Below are positions 1 to 9,093 of a stretch of DNA of 64,000 nt, one piece after another. Within the stretch, counting starts at the first letter, position 1; each line of letters opens with the position of its first letter. A program made the position numbers and the translations under genes. The notes under the pieces were generated by a model. It saw nothing but the letters and a program-made list of their open reading frames with translations. It was not told where the DNA came from and ran no database searches. Source of the stretch: Rhizobium sp. L43 (GTDB lineage: Bacteria > Pseudomonadota > Alphaproteobacteria > Rhizobiales > Rhizobiaceae); assembly GCF_002531725.1 (NCBI RefSeq), contig NZ_NWSQ01000001.1, forward strand, positions 62,001 through 126,000, written 5' to 3'.

Positions 1-1362
1 AGCTTCGACGCCATCGTCATCGGCGCCGGCCAGGCCGGTCCATCGCTTGCCGCCCGGATGGTCGAAAAGGGCATGAAAGTGGCGCTGATCGAGCGCAAGT
101 TCCTTGGCGGCACCTGCGTCAACGCCGGCTGCATGCCGACGAAGACGCTGGTCGCCAGCGCCCGCGCCGCCCATGTCGCCAGAAGCGGCGCGGTTTACGG
201 CATCAATATCCCCGGCGAGATCGCCGTCGACATGAAGGTGGTCAGGGCGCGGGCCGAAACGGTGACGATGAATGCCCGCAACGGCCTGATCGGCTGGCTC
301 GGCGGCATGGAGCGCATGAGCGTGATCTACGGCCATGCCCGTTTCGAGGGGCCGAAGACCGTCAGCGTCAACGGCGAAACGCTGACCGCGCCGCGCATCT
401 TCCTCAATGTCGGCGCACGGCCCGTCATTCCCGAGCTGCCGGGCATCGGTGATATCGACTACCTCACCAGCACCTCGATCATCCAGCTCGACACGCTGCC
501 GCGGCATCTCGCCGTGATCGGCGGCAGCTATATCGGGCTGGAATTCGCGCAGATGTATCGCCGCTTCGGCGCCGAAGTCAGCGTCATCGAGCACGGGCCG
601 AAGCTCGCATCGCGCGAGGACGAGGATATATCGGATGCGATTGCCGATATCCTGCGCGCCGAGGGCATTGACGTCCATACCGACGCCGGCAATATCGCCT
701 TCGCCAGGAACGGCAGCGGGATCAGTGTCACCGCCGGCTCGGCGAAGATCGATGCGAGCCATGTGCTGATCGCCACCGGCCGCAAGCCGAACACCGACGA
801 TCTCGGCCTCGATGCCGCCGGCGTCGCCACCGATCAACGCGGCTTCATCACCGTCGACGACAGGCTCGCCACCAATGTCGAGGGCATCTGGGCGCTCGGC
901 GACTGCAACGGCCACGGCGCCTTCACCCACACTTCCTACAATGATTTCGAGATCGCCGCCGCCAATCTCATCGACGGCGACGACCGCAAGCTGTCGAGCC
1001 GCATCCCCGCCTATGCGCTCTACATCGATCCGCCGCTCGGCCGCGTCGGCATGACGGAGAAACAGGCGCGCGCCTCGGGCCGCAAGATCATGGTCTCGAC
1101 CCGGCCGATGAACCGCGTCGGCCGGGCCAACGAGCGCGGCGAGACCAAGGGCTTCATGAAGGTGATTGCCGATGCCGAGACCAGGAAAATCCTCGGCGCC
1201 GCGATCCTCGGCATCGAAGGCGACGAGGTGATCCACGGCCTCATCGACGCGATGAATGCCGGCACCACCTATCCCGCATTGCAATGGTCGGTGCCGATCC
1301 ATCCGACGGTGTCGGAGCTGATCCCGACGCTGCTTGGGGATTTGAAGCCGGTTCAGCCGTGA
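1..1362 (+). CDS. FAD-dependent pyridine nucleotide-disulfide oxidoreductase, mercuric-reductase-like (5' partial)
   Basis: The frame is open from base 1 and already encodes the FAD-binding GxGxxG strand (IGAGQAGPS), so the start lies upstream and the ATG at 58 is internal. A redox-active pair in CVNAGCMPTKT (Cys codons 115-117 and 130-132) is followed by an NAD-binding GGSYIGLEFAQ segment, a second FAD motif (WALGDCNG) and the C-terminal dimerisation motif IHPTVSEL with the catalytic His. This is the MerA/lipoamide dehydrogenase fold. The extra C-terminal Cys pair of true mercuric reductases is absent and no mer genes are nearby, so a general disulfide or quinone reductase role is likelier than Hg(II) reduction. 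The DedA gene follows after 34 bases, probably in the same transcript. Confidence 0.85.
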   Translation, partial: SFDAIVIGAGQAGPSLAARMVEKGMKVALIERKFLGGTCVNAGCMPTKTLVASARAAHVARSGAVYGINIPGEIAVDMKVVRARAETVTMNARNGLIGWLGGMERMSVIYGHARFEGPKTVSVNGETLTAPRIFLNVGARPVIPELPGIGDIDYLTSTSIIQLDTLPRHLAVIGGSYIGLEFAQMYRRFGAEVSVIEHGPKLASREDEDISDAIADILRAEGIDVHTDAGNIAFARNGSGISVTAGSAKIDASHVLIATGRKPNTDDLGLDAAGVATDQRGFITVDDRLATNVEGIWALGDCNGHGAFTHTSYNDFEIAAANLIDGDDRKLSSRIPAYALYIDPPLGRVGMTEKQARASGRKIMVSTRPMNRVGRANERGETKGFMKVIADAETRKILGAAILGIEGDEVIHGLIDAMNAGTTYPALQWSVPIHPTVSELIPTLLGDLKPVQP

Positions 1363-1396
1363 CCTGACCTCGGGAACAGTTGGAAGCGGGGCTGGC

Positions 1397-1966
1397 ATGT
1401 CTATCGAAGCGCTGATCGAGAATTACGGCCTGCTGGCGATTTTCCTCGGAGCAGCCTTCGAAGGCGAAACGGCCGCCTTCCTCGGCGGCGTCATTGCTCA
1501 CCGCGGGCTGCTGACCTATTGGTCGGCGTCGCTTGCGGCCACCGCAGGGTCCTTCGCCGGCGATCAACTATGGTTCTTCGCCGGCCGTTATGCCGCTCAA
1601 TGGGGCTTTGTCCGCCGGCTGATGGAAAAGCCGGCGCTGACGCGCGCGACCCGGCTGCTGGAACGATATCCCACCGGCTTCATCTTTGCGTTTCGTTTTC
1701 TGGTCGGGCTGCGGACGATCAGCCCCATCATCATCGGCACGACGCGAATACCGACCGGAAAATTCGTCGTCTTGAATGCCGCCGCCGCACTGGTGTGGGG
1801 GCAGCTTTTCACGGCGCTCGGTTACCTCTTCGGGCACGGCATCCAACACACCTTGGGCCACCTCCCCCTGCACCGGCATCTGCTGATCGCCATCGGAGCC
1901 GCGGCTGTCGTCGGAGCCGCGGCCCTTGTCTTTCGCAAAATGAAATTGAGTGCCGGCCACTCATAG
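1397..1966 (+). CDS. DedA family inner-membrane protein
   Basis: This 189-residue protein carries the DedA/SNARE-associated core: an N-terminal hydrophobic segment (about 10-40), the acidic motif FLGAAFEGETAA, the segment AGDQLWFFAGRYA, and the signature FRFLVGLRTISPIIIG near 95-113. Two further hydrophobic helices follow, and the tail is basic. DedA proteins are thought to move undecaprenyl phosphate or phospholipids across the inner membrane and often affect envelope stress tolerance. It lies 34 bases after the flavoprotein gene and ends ten bases from the convergent dehydrogenase stop. The substrate cannot be read from sequence. Confidence 0.85.
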   Translation: MSIEALIENYGLLAIFLGAAFEGETAAFLGGVIAHRGLLTYWSASLAATAGSFAGDQLWFFAGRYAAQWGFVRRLMEKPALTRATRLLERYPTGFIFAFRFLVGLRTISPIIIGTTRIPTGKFVVLNAAAALVWGQLFTALGYLFGHGIQHTLGHLPLHRHLLIAIGAAAVVGAAALVFRKMKLSAGHS

Positions 1967-1976
1967 CGGAGTGGGG

Positions 1977-3020
1977 CTACTCCATCACGATCTGCAGCTT
2001 GACGTCGCTCGGCCGCGCCTCGACGGCGCGATCGAACGCCTTGATCGAATCCTCGAACTTAAAGGTCTCTGATATCAGCGGCTTTAGGTCGACGCGACCG
2101 GAGCCGAGCAGCGCGATCGAGCGCTCATACTGATGCGCGTAGCGGAACACCGTCTCGATGCGGATCTCTTTGGTGGATGCCGTCGAAACGTCGAAACCAA
2201 TCGGGTTGACCGGCAGGCCGACGGCGACGATGACGCCGCCCGGGCGCGGCAGCGCCATGATCGTTTCCCAGGCTTTCGGCGAGCCGGAGCATTCGAAGAC
2301 GACGTCCGCGCCCCAGCCATCGGTCAGCCTGCCCACTTCTTCGCTCAGGTTCTTCTCGCGGATATTGACCGGAATGACGCCCTGGTACTGCGCCGATATA
2401 TCGAGCTTCGGCTGGGCGAGGTCGGCAACGATCGCCCGGGCGCAGCCGCCGGCAAGCGCCGCGATCGCCACCATCGTGCCGATCGGCCCGGCGCCGAGGA
2501 CGACGGCGGTATCACCCGGCACTATCTTTGCCTTGCTCGCTGCCTGCATGCCGACGGCGAAAGGTTCGACCATGGCGCCTTCGGCGAAGCTGACATTGTC
2601 GGGCAGCTTGAATGTGTAGTTGGCGGGATGCACGACCTCCGGCGTCAGCACGCCGTGGATCGGCGGGGTCGCCCAGAAGGTGACATCAGGATCGATATTG
2701 TACAGGCCGAGCCGGCTCGCCTTGGAATTCGGATCGGGAATGCCGGGTTCCATGCAGACGCGGTCGCCGATTTTCAGATGCGTGACGCCGGCGCCGACCT
2801 CGACCACCGTGCCCGCCGCCTCATGGCCGAGCACCATCGGCGCGTTGACGATGAAGGGACCGATCTTGCCGTGCGTGTAATAATGCACGTCCGAACCGCA
2901 GACGCCGACGGTATGAATCTTGATCTTCACCTCGCCGGGGCCGGTTTCGAGCGGCAGATCGATATCGCGAAGCGCAAGCTCATGCTGGCGTTCCAACACC
3001 AGCGCACGGACTTTGGTCAT
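1977..3020 (-). CDS. Zinc-dependent polyol dehydrogenase, xylitol dehydrogenase-like
   Basis: A 347-residue medium-chain dehydrogenase of the sorbitol/xylitol type. Catalytic-zinc residues are visible in [11 protein letters not shown] and LGHEAAG, with the matching acid in MVEPFAVG. The Rossmann motif is VLGAGPIG, and the segment FWATPPIHG is typical of xylitol dehydrogenases. The lobe that normally carries four structural-zinc cysteines (around 95-115) has none, as in several bacterial xylitol dehydrogenases. It should oxidise a polyol such as xylitol or sorbitol to the ketose with NAD+. No sugar-alcohol transporter or regulator is adjacent, so the physiological substrate is uncertain. It is transcribed leftward and converges with the DedA gene. 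Confidence 0.8.
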   Translation of the reverse strand: MTKVRALVLERQHELALRDIDLPLETGPGEVKIKIHTVGVCGSDVHYYTHGKIGPFIVNAPMVLGHEAAGTVVEVGAGVTHLKIGDRVCMEPGIPDPNSKASRLGLYNIDPDVTFWATPPIHGVLTPEVVHPANYTFKLPDNVSFAEGAMVEPFAVGMQAASKAKIVPGDTAVVLGAGPIGTMVAIAALAGGCARAIVADLAQPKLDISAQYQGVIPVNIREKNLSEEVGRLTDGWGADVVFECSGSPKAWETIMALPRPGGVIVAVGLPVNPIGFDVSTASTKEIRIETVFRYAHQYERSIALLGSGRVDLKPLISETFKFEDSIKAFDRAVEARPSDVKLQIVME

Positions 3021-3518
3021 GATCGGTTTCCTCCCTATGGCTCCCGCGCTTCATCGAGCGCCGCTGGAGACGACTATAAGACGGTAAGGGGTGGCAATTC
3101 AATCGCATCAATCAAGCTTTTGCTCAACATATGATGAAATGCCCATTTTCTATAATCCGAAAGATTGCCGTTCCAAGACCTCCGTATGATTTCCGCCGAG
3201 GGCGTCGGGGAGTACATTCTTCATGCGAGTTCCCTAATAATGAGGATAGGCAAAGAGATGACGAACGACCATGATGATGTCGACAGAAATCGGTCTTACG
3301 GTCCGATGATCGCAAGGTCATTGCGGGAGTTCTGGCACCGGCTTGTGAAGCCGATCGCCACGCTCCCGAAAACCCGACAGCCGAGGCCGGTACGCATAAC
3401 TATAGAGACAAGGGATCGAAATCATCCCCGACCGCGTTATTAGCATGCGCCGGCATGGCGCTACGGAAGCATGACGGCACCGGGCACCATGCGGATCGGC
3501 AAGATAGGGAAGGCCATC
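3021..3518. other. Intergenic region with one doubtful small ORF
   Basis: About 500 bases between two divergent genes. The dehydrogenase promoter should lie near 3050-3150, where the sequence is AT-richer. A 61-codon frame starting at 3258 (ATG, ending 3443) is basic and hydrophilic, without a recognised domain or a clear Shine-Dalgarno, so it is not called as a gene. Nothing else was recognised. Confidence 0.4.
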
Positions 3519-3884
3519 ATGAAGTCGATCGTGTCGTTCTGTCTGTTCGCATCCCTTCTCTTCGCGGCAAACGAGGCGTCTGCGGCCCTGGAACAAGCAT
3601 CCCTACCGCCGCCGCAGCAGCAGGAAGAAAAGCTGGTGCCGGCCAATCTCGAACTCACCTTCCCCGGCCCAGTCGATCTTGCCCGCTCAACGGCCATCCT
3701 GCTGGATGCCCAGGGAACCGCACTTCCCACAGGCAAGCCATTTCTCTCCGGTCCCGAAGGATCCGTGTTCAAGATCCCACTCGATCCCGCTATAGCGCCG
3801 GGCCTCTACACCCTCGACTGGCGTGTGCTCTCGATGGACGGGCGCAGCGCCGAAGGTCGGTACCAGTTCCGGGTCGATCCGTAG
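3519..3884 (+). CDS. CopC-like periplasmic protein lacking copper ligands
   Basis: The ATG at 3519 is chosen because GGGAAGG lies six bases upstream and the protein then begins with a clean signal peptide (MKSIVSFCLFASLLFAANEASA). The mature part, about 100 residues, matches the CopC/YcnJ beta-sandwich: VPANLELTFPGPVDL, then PLDPAIAPGLYTLDWRVLSMDGRSAEGRYQFRV at the end. Canonical CopC has an N-terminal mature His (HA...) and a C-terminal DGHP. Here the mature start is ALEQ and the end motif reads DGRS, so both usual Cu(II)-binding histidines are missing. It probably keeps the fold but not classical Cu(II) binding. No copD neighbour exists; kdp genes follow. Confidence 0.7.
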   Translation: MKSIVSFCLFASLLFAANEASAALEQASLPPPQQQEEKLVPANLELTFPGPVDLARSTAILLDAQGTALPTGKPFLSGPEGSVFKIPLDPAIAPGLYTLDWRVLSMDGRSAEGRYQFRVDP

Positions 3885-3910
3885 CCTCGCGGTTTGGCGA
3901 CATAAAAGCA

Positions 3911-3927
3911 TTTATAAGATTTTTATA
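3911..3927 (+). promoter_or_regulatory. Candidate KdpE operator: TTTATA-N5-TTTATA direct repeat
   Basis: Two identical TTTATA hexamers begin exactly 11 bp apart (3911-3916 and 3922-3927) in an AT-rich patch upstream of the kdp genes. As I recall it, the E. coli kdpFABC KdpE site has the same geometry (TTTATA, five bases, TTTACA). The first small ORF of the operon begins 167 bases downstream. Binding is inferred, not shown. Confidence 0.5.
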
Positions 3928-4093
3928 TTGATGCCGTTTCGGCCGTCTCGAACCTTTATGCGGTTCGGCTCCATATTGATGTCCGAGAGATCGGAAAGAT
4001 CATCTCCACGCCAGAAAGCATGAAGGCGGCCCTCTTTCGGGGTGGCGCCCTTTGTCTTGTCTGACTCCAAGGACAACAACAGGAGTCACGATC

Positions 4094-4177
4094 ATGATGG
4101 ATATCATTCTACTCGCCACCGCGATCATATTCTTCGCGCTGTGCTTTGCCTACACCAGAGCCTGCGACAGGCTTTGA
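4094..4177 (+). CDS. Small membrane protein at head of kdp operon (27 aa)
   Basis: A 27-residue ORF: MMDIILLATAIIFFALCF, then AYTRACDRL. AGGAG at 4081-4085 gives good ribosome-binding spacing to either ATG (4094 or 4097). One hydrophobic helix (about residues 4-19) is followed by a short polar tail ending ACDRL. It ends 14 bases before kdpF and so sits first in the kdp transcript. Very short ORFs with a similar C-terminal CDRL ending seem to occur near kdp genes in other bacteria, but I know no named function. It may be a second regulatory or stabilising subunit beside KdpF. Confidence 0.65.
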   Translation: MMDIILLATAIIFFALCFAYTRACDRL

Positions 4178-4191
4178 CAGGAGAACCGACG

Positions 4192-4281
4192 ATGACCCTC
4201 GACTATGTCCTGAGCGGTGCCGTGACCGTGTTTCTCACCGTCTACCTCACCTACGCTCTCCTTCGCCCGGAACGCTTCTAA
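4192..4281 (+). CDS. kdpF: KdpF, small subunit of the potassium-transporting ATPase
   Basis: A 29-residue single-helix protein starting MTLDYVLSGAVTVFLTVYL and ending ALLRPERF, the length and character of KdpF (E. coli 29 residues). A Shine-Dalgarno (AGGAG at 4179-4183) precedes the ATG. KdpF is a lipid-like stabiliser bound to KdpA in the Kdp complex. It is directly upstream of kdpA, separated by 69 bases. Confidence 0.88.
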   Translation: MTLDYVLSGAVTVFLTVYLTYALLRPERF

Positions 4282-4350
4282 AAAGAACTGGCGCTTCTCG
4301 GTCGCGCATGCGCGACCTCAGAAGCAGCCGGTTATTGAAAGTTTACCTCC

Positions 4351-6054
4351 ATGACCCTCAACGGATGGCTTCAGATCCTGCTTTACTGCGGGATCGTCCT
4401 TGTGCTCGTCAAACCGCTCGGCGGTTACATGACGCGCGTCTTCAGCGGCGAGCGCACGCTCCTCTCACCGGTCCTCGTTCCGATCGAACGGGGACTTTAC
4501 CGCATTGCCGGCACCAGCGAAGGCGAGGAGCAGCATTGGACCTCCTATGCCTTCGCCATGCTGATGTTCAACCTGCTCGGCGTCATCGTGCTTTACGCAC
4601 TGATGCGCCTGCAAGCCGTGCTTCCGTATAATCCGGCCGGCATGGCAGCCGTCCCGTCGGAGCTTTCCTTCAACACCGCCGTCAGCTTCGTCAGCAATAC
4701 CAACTGGCAGAATTACGGCGGCGAAAGCACGATGTCTTATCTAACGCAGATGGCTGGCTTCACGGTCCAGAACTTCGTATCTGCCGCCACCGGCATGGCG
4801 ATCGCCATCGGCCTGATCCGCGCCTTCTCGCGCGCTTCAGGCAAGGCGATCGGCAATTTTTGGGTCGATATGACGAGGGCGACCTTTTACATATTGCTGC
4901 CGATCTGCATCATCCTGACGTTGGTCTATGTGTATCTCGGCGTTCCGCAGACGCTCGGCGCCTATGTCAATGCGACGACGCTCGAAGGCGCGCAGCAGAC
5001 GATCGCCGTCGGCCCGGTCGCCTCGCAGCTTGCCATCAAGATGCTCGGCACCAATGGCGGCGGCTTCTTCAACGCCAACTCCGCCCATCCGTTCGAGAAC
5101 CCCGATAATATCTCGAACCTGATCCAGATGATCTCGATCTTCGCGATCGGTGCGGCGCTGACCAACGTTTTCGGCCGCATGGTCGGCAACCAGCGCCAAG
5201 GCTGGGCGATCCTCGCAGCGATGGGTCTGCTCTTCATCGTCGGCGTCGGCGTCACCTATTGGGCCGAAGCTGCCGGCAACCCGCTGATGCACGCCTTTGG
5301 TCTCGGCGGCGGCAACATGGAAGGCAAGGAAGTCCGCTTCGGCGTCGCCATGTCCTCGCTCTTTGCAGTCATCACCACGGCGGCCTCCTGCGGTGCTGTT
5401 AACGCCATGCATGGCAGCTTTACTGCCCTTGGCGGCCTCGTCCCACTGATCAACATGCAGCTCGGCGAAGTCATCGTCGGCGGTGTCGGCGCCGGCTTCT
5501 ACGGCATCCTGCTCTTCATCATCGTCGCCGTCTTCGTCGCCGGCCTGATGGTCGGCCGCACGCCGGAATATCTCGGCAAGAAGATCGAGGCGAAGGAAAT
5601 GAAGATGGCCGTTCTCGCCATCCTCTGCCTGCCGCTCGCCATGCTGGTCTTCACCGCAATCGCAAGCGTCCTTCCGAGTGCGGTGGCATCGGTCGGGACT
5701 TCAGGCCCGCACGGCTTCTCCGAAATCCTCTATGCCTATACGTCGGCTGCCGCCAATAACGGCTCGGCCTTCGGCGGGCTCACAGGCAATACGCCCTGGT
5801 ACAACATCACCCTTGGCTTGGGCATGCTGATGGGCCGCTTCCTGGTCATCATCCCGGCGCTTGCCATCGCCGGTTCGCTGATCGCCAAGAAGTCGGTTCC
5901 GGCCTCGGCGGGCACCTTCCCGACGGACGGTCCGCTCTTCGTCGGCCTGCTCGTCGGCACGATCCTGATCGTCGGCGGTCTGACCTTCTTCCCGGCCTTG
6001 GCGCTTGGCCCGGTCGTCGAGCACCTGGTCATGATCGCCGGCCAGACCTTCTGA
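4351..6054 (+). CDS. kdpA: KdpA, potassium-binding and translocating subunit
   Basis: A 567-residue polytopic protein of normal KdpA length (E. coli 557), related to the SKT potassium channel superfamily with four pore-loop repeats. Selectivity-filter-like segments are visible: [15 protein letters not shown] (about 112-126), [19 protein letters not shown] (about 231-249), [14 protein letters not shown] (about 342-355) and [11 protein letters not shown] (about 466-476). It binds K+ from the periplasm and passes it to the KdpB-driven pathway. It is the first large gene of the operon. A 51-codon ORF intervenes before kdpB. Confidence 0.97.
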   Translation: MTLNGWLQILLYCGIVLVLVKPLGGYMTRVFSGERTLLSPVLVPIERGLYRIAGTSEGEEQHWTSYAFAMLMFNLLGVIVLYALMRLQAVLPYNPAGMAAVPSELSFNTAVSFVSNTNWQNYGGESTMSYLTQMAGFTVQNFVSAATGMAIAIGLIRAFSRASGKAIGNFWVDMTRATFYILLPICIILTLVYVYLGVPQTLGAYVNATTLEGAQQTIAVGPVASQLAIKMLGTNGGGFFNANSAHPFENPDNISNLIQMISIFAIGAALTNVFGRMVGNQRQGWAILAAMGLLFIVGVGVTYWAEAAGNPLMHAFGLGGGNMEGKEVRFGVAMSSLFAVITTAASCGAVNAMHGSFTALGGLVPLINMQLGEVIVGGVGAGFYGILLFIIVAVFVAGLMVGRTPEYLGKKIEAKEMKMAVLAILCLPLAMLVFTAIASVLPSAVASVGTSGPHGFSEILYAYTSAAANNGSAFGGLTGNTPWYNITLGLGMLMGRFLVIIPALAIAGSLIAKKSVPASAGTFPTDGPLFVGLLVGTILIVGGLTFFPALALGPVVEHLVMIAGQTF

Positions 6055-6063
6055 GGTGATGCC

Positions 6064-6219
6064 ATGATCCTCCGTCACCGGCTTCGCCATGCCTTCCACT
6101 CACGTCCCGGTGCGCCGGTACGTGGGAATGGTCCGAGACCTCAAGCCTCCGACATCATCCTGGTGATGATGGCAGGCCTCCTCGTCATCGCCGCCATCGT
6201 CAAAATCCTACAGGGCTGA
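6064..6219 (+). CDS. Uncharacterised 51-aa membrane microprotein between kdpA and kdpB
   Basis: An ATG at 6064 follows a Shine-Dalgarno-like GAGGTGAT (6053-6060) that overlaps the kdpA stop codon, and the frame runs 51 codons to a TGA at 6217-6219. The N-terminal 30 residues are basic and Arg/His/Pro-rich ([18 protein letters not shown]). They are followed by one hydrophobic helix, [20 protein letters not shown], and a two-residue tail. The positive N-terminus predicts an N-in single-pass protein. Position, spacing and composition suggest a translated accessory protein of the Kdp complex. E. coli has no gene in this place. The alternative is a chance ORF in a 209-base spacer. Confidence 0.55.
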   Translation: MILRHRLRHAFHSRPGAPVRGNGPRPQASDIILVMMAGLLVIAAIVKILQG

Positions 6220-6263
6220 CCGGCTTCCGGTTCGCCATCCTCGTTTCAAAGCTGGAGTCTCTT

Positions 6264-8324
6264 ATGAGCCAGGCAAAATCCGCGAGTATCATGGATAGTC
6301 GCATCCTCATTCCGGCCGTGGGCGCCGCTTTCAAGAAGCTCAACCCCCGGGCGCTCGCCAGAAACCCGGTCATGTCAGTCGTGGCCACGGTCTCGGTGCT
6401 GACCACCGTGCTTTTCCTGCGTGATCTCGTGGCGGGCAACGGCAATCTCGGCTTCTCGTTCCAGATCAATCTCTGGCTCTGGTTCACGGTGCTGTTTGCC
6501 AATTTCGCCGAAGCCGTCGCCGAAGGCCGCGGCAAGGCGCAGGCGGATTCGCTGCGCAAGGCGCGCACCGAAACCCAGGCCAAGCTGCTGACCGGTACGG
6601 ACCGCAGCCAGTTCAAGTTAGTGCCCGGCACCAGCCTCAAGGTTGGCGATGTCGTGATCGTCGAAGCCGGCGACATCATCCCGTCGGACGGCGAAGTCAT
6701 CGAAGGTGTGGCCTCCGTCAACGAGGCGGCGATCACAGGCGAATCCGCCCCGGTCATCCGCGAATCCGGCGGCGACCGCTCGGCGGTAACAGGCGGCACG
6801 CAGGTGCTGTCCGACTGGATCCGCGTCCGCATCACCGCCGCTGCCGGCTCGACCTTCCTCGACCGGATGATCGCCCTCGTCGAAGGTGCCGAACGCCAGA
6901 AGACGCCGAACGAGATCGCGCTCAACATCCTGCTTGCCGGCATGACGCTGATCTTCGTGTTGGCGACGGCGACGATCCCGAGCTTTGCCATCTACGCCGG
7001 CGGCTCCATCCCGATCATCGTGCTCGTCGCCCTCTTCGTGACGCTGATCCCGACGACGATCGGCGCGCTGCTGTCGGCAATCGGCATTGCCGGCATGGAC
7101 CGCCTCGTCCGCTTCAACGTGCTCGCCATGTCCGGCCGCGCTGTCGAAGCCGCCGGCGACGTCGACACGCTGCTGCTCGACAAAACAGGCACGATCACGC
7201 TCGGCAATCGCCAGGCGACGACCTTCCGCCCGGTGCGCGGCGTTTCCGAACAGGATCTCGCCGACGCCGCCCAGCTCGCCTCGCTGGCCGACGAAACCCC
7301 GGAAGGCCGTTCCATCGTCGTGCTCGCCAAGGAAAAATATGCGATCCGCGGCCGCGACATGGCAAGCCTGAAGGCGACCTTCGTGCCCTTCACCGCCCAG
7401 ACCCGCATGAGCGGCGTCGATCTCGAAGGCTCTTCGATCCGCAAGGGTGCGGTCGATGCCGTGCTGGCTCATGTCAACGGCGATGCATCCTCGAGGAACG
7501 GCAGCGAGGTCGTCCGCGAGCTGCAGTCGATATCAGACGAGGTCGCCAAATCGGGCGGCACGCCGCTGGCGGTCGCCCGCGACGGCAAGCTGCTCGGCAT
7601 CATCCAGCTGAAGGACATCGTCAAGGGCGGCATCCGCGAGCGCTTCACCGAGCTTCGCCGCATGGGCATCCGCACGGTGATGATCACAGGCGACAACCCG
7701 CTGACGGCAGCCGCCATCGCCGCCGAAGCCGGCGTCGACGACTTCCTTGCCCAGGCAACGCCGGAAATGAAGCTGGCGCTGATGCGCGAGGAACAGTCGA
7801 AGGGCAAGCTCGTCGCCATGTGCGGCGACGGCACCAATGACGCGCCGGCACTTGCCCAGGCCGATGTCGGCGTCGCCATGAACACCGGCACGGTCGCTGC
7901 CCGCGAGGCCGGCAACATGGTCGACCTCGACTCGGACCCGACGAAGCTCATCGAGATCGTCGAGATCGGCAAACAGCTGCTGATGACGCGTGGGGCGCTG
8001 ACGACCTTCTCGATCGCCAATGATATCGCCAAATACTTCGCCATCATCCCGGCGATGTTCCTGACCTTTTACCCGCAGCTCGGCATCCTGAACGTCATGG
8101 GGCTTTCGACGCCGCAAAGCGCCATCCTGTCGGCGATCATCTTCAATGCGTTGATCATCATCGCGCTGATCCCGCTGTCGCTGAAGGGTGTGCGCTATCG
8201 TCCGATCGGCGCCGGCGCACTTCTGTCGCGCAACCTGCTGATCTACGGCCTCGGCGGCATCATCGTCCCCTTCATCGGCATCAAGGCGATCGACATGGCC
8301 GTCGCGGCCCTCGGCCTCGCCTGA
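6264..8324 (+). CDS. kdpB: KdpB, P-type ATPase catalytic subunit
   Basis: A 686-residue P1A-type ATPase. The phosphorylation motif DKTGTIT has its Asp at residue 306 (E. coli Asp307). The actuator-domain motif is ITGESAPV, the N-domain contains [11 protein letters not shown] and FTAQTRMSG, and the hinge motifs are [10 protein letters not shown] and [13 protein letters not shown]. It hydrolyses ATP to drive K+ uptake through KdpA. Its ATG at 6264 is preceded by a GGAG-containing stretch (6252-6255). Stop to kdpC start is 22 bases. Confidence 0.97.
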   Translation: MSQAKSASIMDSRILIPAVGAAFKKLNPRALARNPVMSVVATVSVLTTVLFLRDLVAGNGNLGFSFQINLWLWFTVLFANFAEAVAEGRGKAQADSLRKARTETQAKLLTGTDRSQFKLVPGTSLKVGDVVIVEAGDIIPSDGEVIEGVASVNEAAITGESAPVIRESGGDRSAVTGGTQVLSDWIRVRITAAAGSTFLDRMIALVEGAERQKTPNEIALNILLAGMTLIFVLATATIPSFAIYAGGSIPIIVLVALFVTLIPTTIGALLSAIGIAGMDRLVRFNVLAMSGRAVEAAGDVDTLLLDKTGTITLGNRQATTFRPVRGVSEQDLADAAQLASLADETPEGRSIVVLAKEKYAIRGRDMASLKATFVPFTAQTRMSGVDLEGSSIRKGAVDAVLAHVNGDASSRNGSEVVRELQSISDEVAKSGGTPLAVARDGKLLGIIQLKDIVKGGIRERFTELRRMGIRTVMITGDNPLTAAAIAAEAGVDDFLAQATPEMKLALMREEQSKGKLVAMCGDGTNDAPALAQADVGVAMNTGTVAAREAGNMVDLDSDPTKLIEIVEIGKQLLMTRGALTTFSIANDIAKYFAIIPAMFLTFYPQLGILNVMGLSTPQSAILSAIIFNALIIIALIPLSLKGVRYRPIGAGALLSRNLLIYGLGGIIVPFIGIKAIDMAVAALGLA

Positions 8325-8346
8325 ACATTCCAAGGAGTTAACAACA

Positions 8347-8916
8347 ATGTTGAGAGAACTTCGTCCGGCAGTCGTCATGATCGTCGCCACCACCGCCATA
8401 ACAGGTCTTCTCTACCCGCTCGCCATGACCGGTGCGGCCCAGGCCCTCTTCCCCGCCCAGGCGAACGGCAGCCTGGTCGAGAAGAACGGCCAGGTGATCG
8501 GCTCGACGCTGATCGGCCAGGCCTTCACCAGCGACAAATATTTCCACGGCCGCCCGTCGGCTGCCGGCGACGGCTACAATGCGGCCGCCTCCAGCGGCTC
8601 GAACCTCGGCCCGACCAGCCAGAAGCTGATCGACCGCGTCCAGGGCGACTATGAGGCCGCCAAGGCGACGAACCCGAGCGCGGAGGTGCCCGCCGACCTC
8701 GTCACCGCTTCCGGCAGCGGCCTCGATCCCGATATTTCGCCCGAAGCCGCCTACTTCCAGGTGGCGCGCGTCGCCAAGGCGCGCAGCCTTGACGAGGCCA
8801 AGGTCAAGGCGCTGGTCGACGGCGCCGTTCAAAGCCGCGAGCTCGGCATCTTGGGCGAGCCGACCGTCAATGTTCTGGCGTTGAACCAGAGCCTTGATGC
8901 TTCTATGACTGAGTGA
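8347..8916 (+). CDS. kdpC: KdpC, Kdp complex assembly and affinity subunit
   Basis: A 189-residue protein with one N-terminal transmembrane helix (about 10-33) and a periplasmic domain. Family motifs are visible: [58 protein letters not shown] and [15 protein letters not shown]. Length matches KdpC (E. coli 190). A near Shine-Dalgarno AAGGAG (8331-8336) supports the start. The stop codon lies inside a strong hairpin, and a RIME element follows before kdpD. Confidence 0.95.
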   Translation: MLRELRPAVVMIVATTAITGLLYPLAMTGAAQALFPAQANGSLVEKNGQVIGSTLIGQAFTSDKYFHGRPSAAGDGYNAAASSGSNLGPTSQKLIDRVQGDYEAAKATNPSAEVPADLVTASGSGLDPDISPEAAYFQVARVAKARSLDEAKVKALVDGAVQSRELGILGEPTVNVLALNQSLDASMTE

Positions 8917-8941
8917 AGGTTGCGGGCTACAACCTTCACTC
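8911..8941 (+). terminator. Hairpin spanning the kdpC stop (12-bp stem, attenuator-like)
   Basis: GAGTGAAGGTTG (8911-8922) and CAACCTTCACTC (8930-8941) pair perfectly over 12 bp with a 7-base loop. The TGA of kdpC is inside the left arm. No T-run follows, so it may act as an mRNA 3'-end stabiliser or partial terminator between kdpABC and kdpDE. Confidence 0.6.
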
Positions 8942-9052
8942 ATTCCTGTGCTCGTCACAGGAATCCAGCCACGCGAAGTCCTTCGCGTGAAAGGAGTCCC
9001 AAGCGTCGCAGAAGCGACGCTGCTGGATCCCTGTGACGAGCACAGGGATGAG
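8939..9052. repeat. RIME-type rhizobial intergenic palindrome
   Basis: A 114-bp element with 31-bp outer arms (8939-8969 and 9022-9052) that are inverted copies with one mismatch, each built around CTGTGCTCGTCACAG. Between them are two secondary hairpins: ACGCGAAG/CTTCGCGT (8971-8988) and GCGTCGC/GCGACGC (9003-9020). This three-hairpin design and the arm sequence fit the rhizobium-specific intergenic mosaic elements (RIME). It starts at the last bases of the kdpC hairpin and separates kdpABC from kdpDE. Confidence 0.8.
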
Positions 9053-9093
9053 GGAAGGTGGAGCAAGCCTCCCCGACAGGAAAGACCACACGC

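Noticed and set aside
1373..1396. GGAAC before the DedA gene
   Set aside because: No CGTT-like element at 16 or 17 bases downstream.
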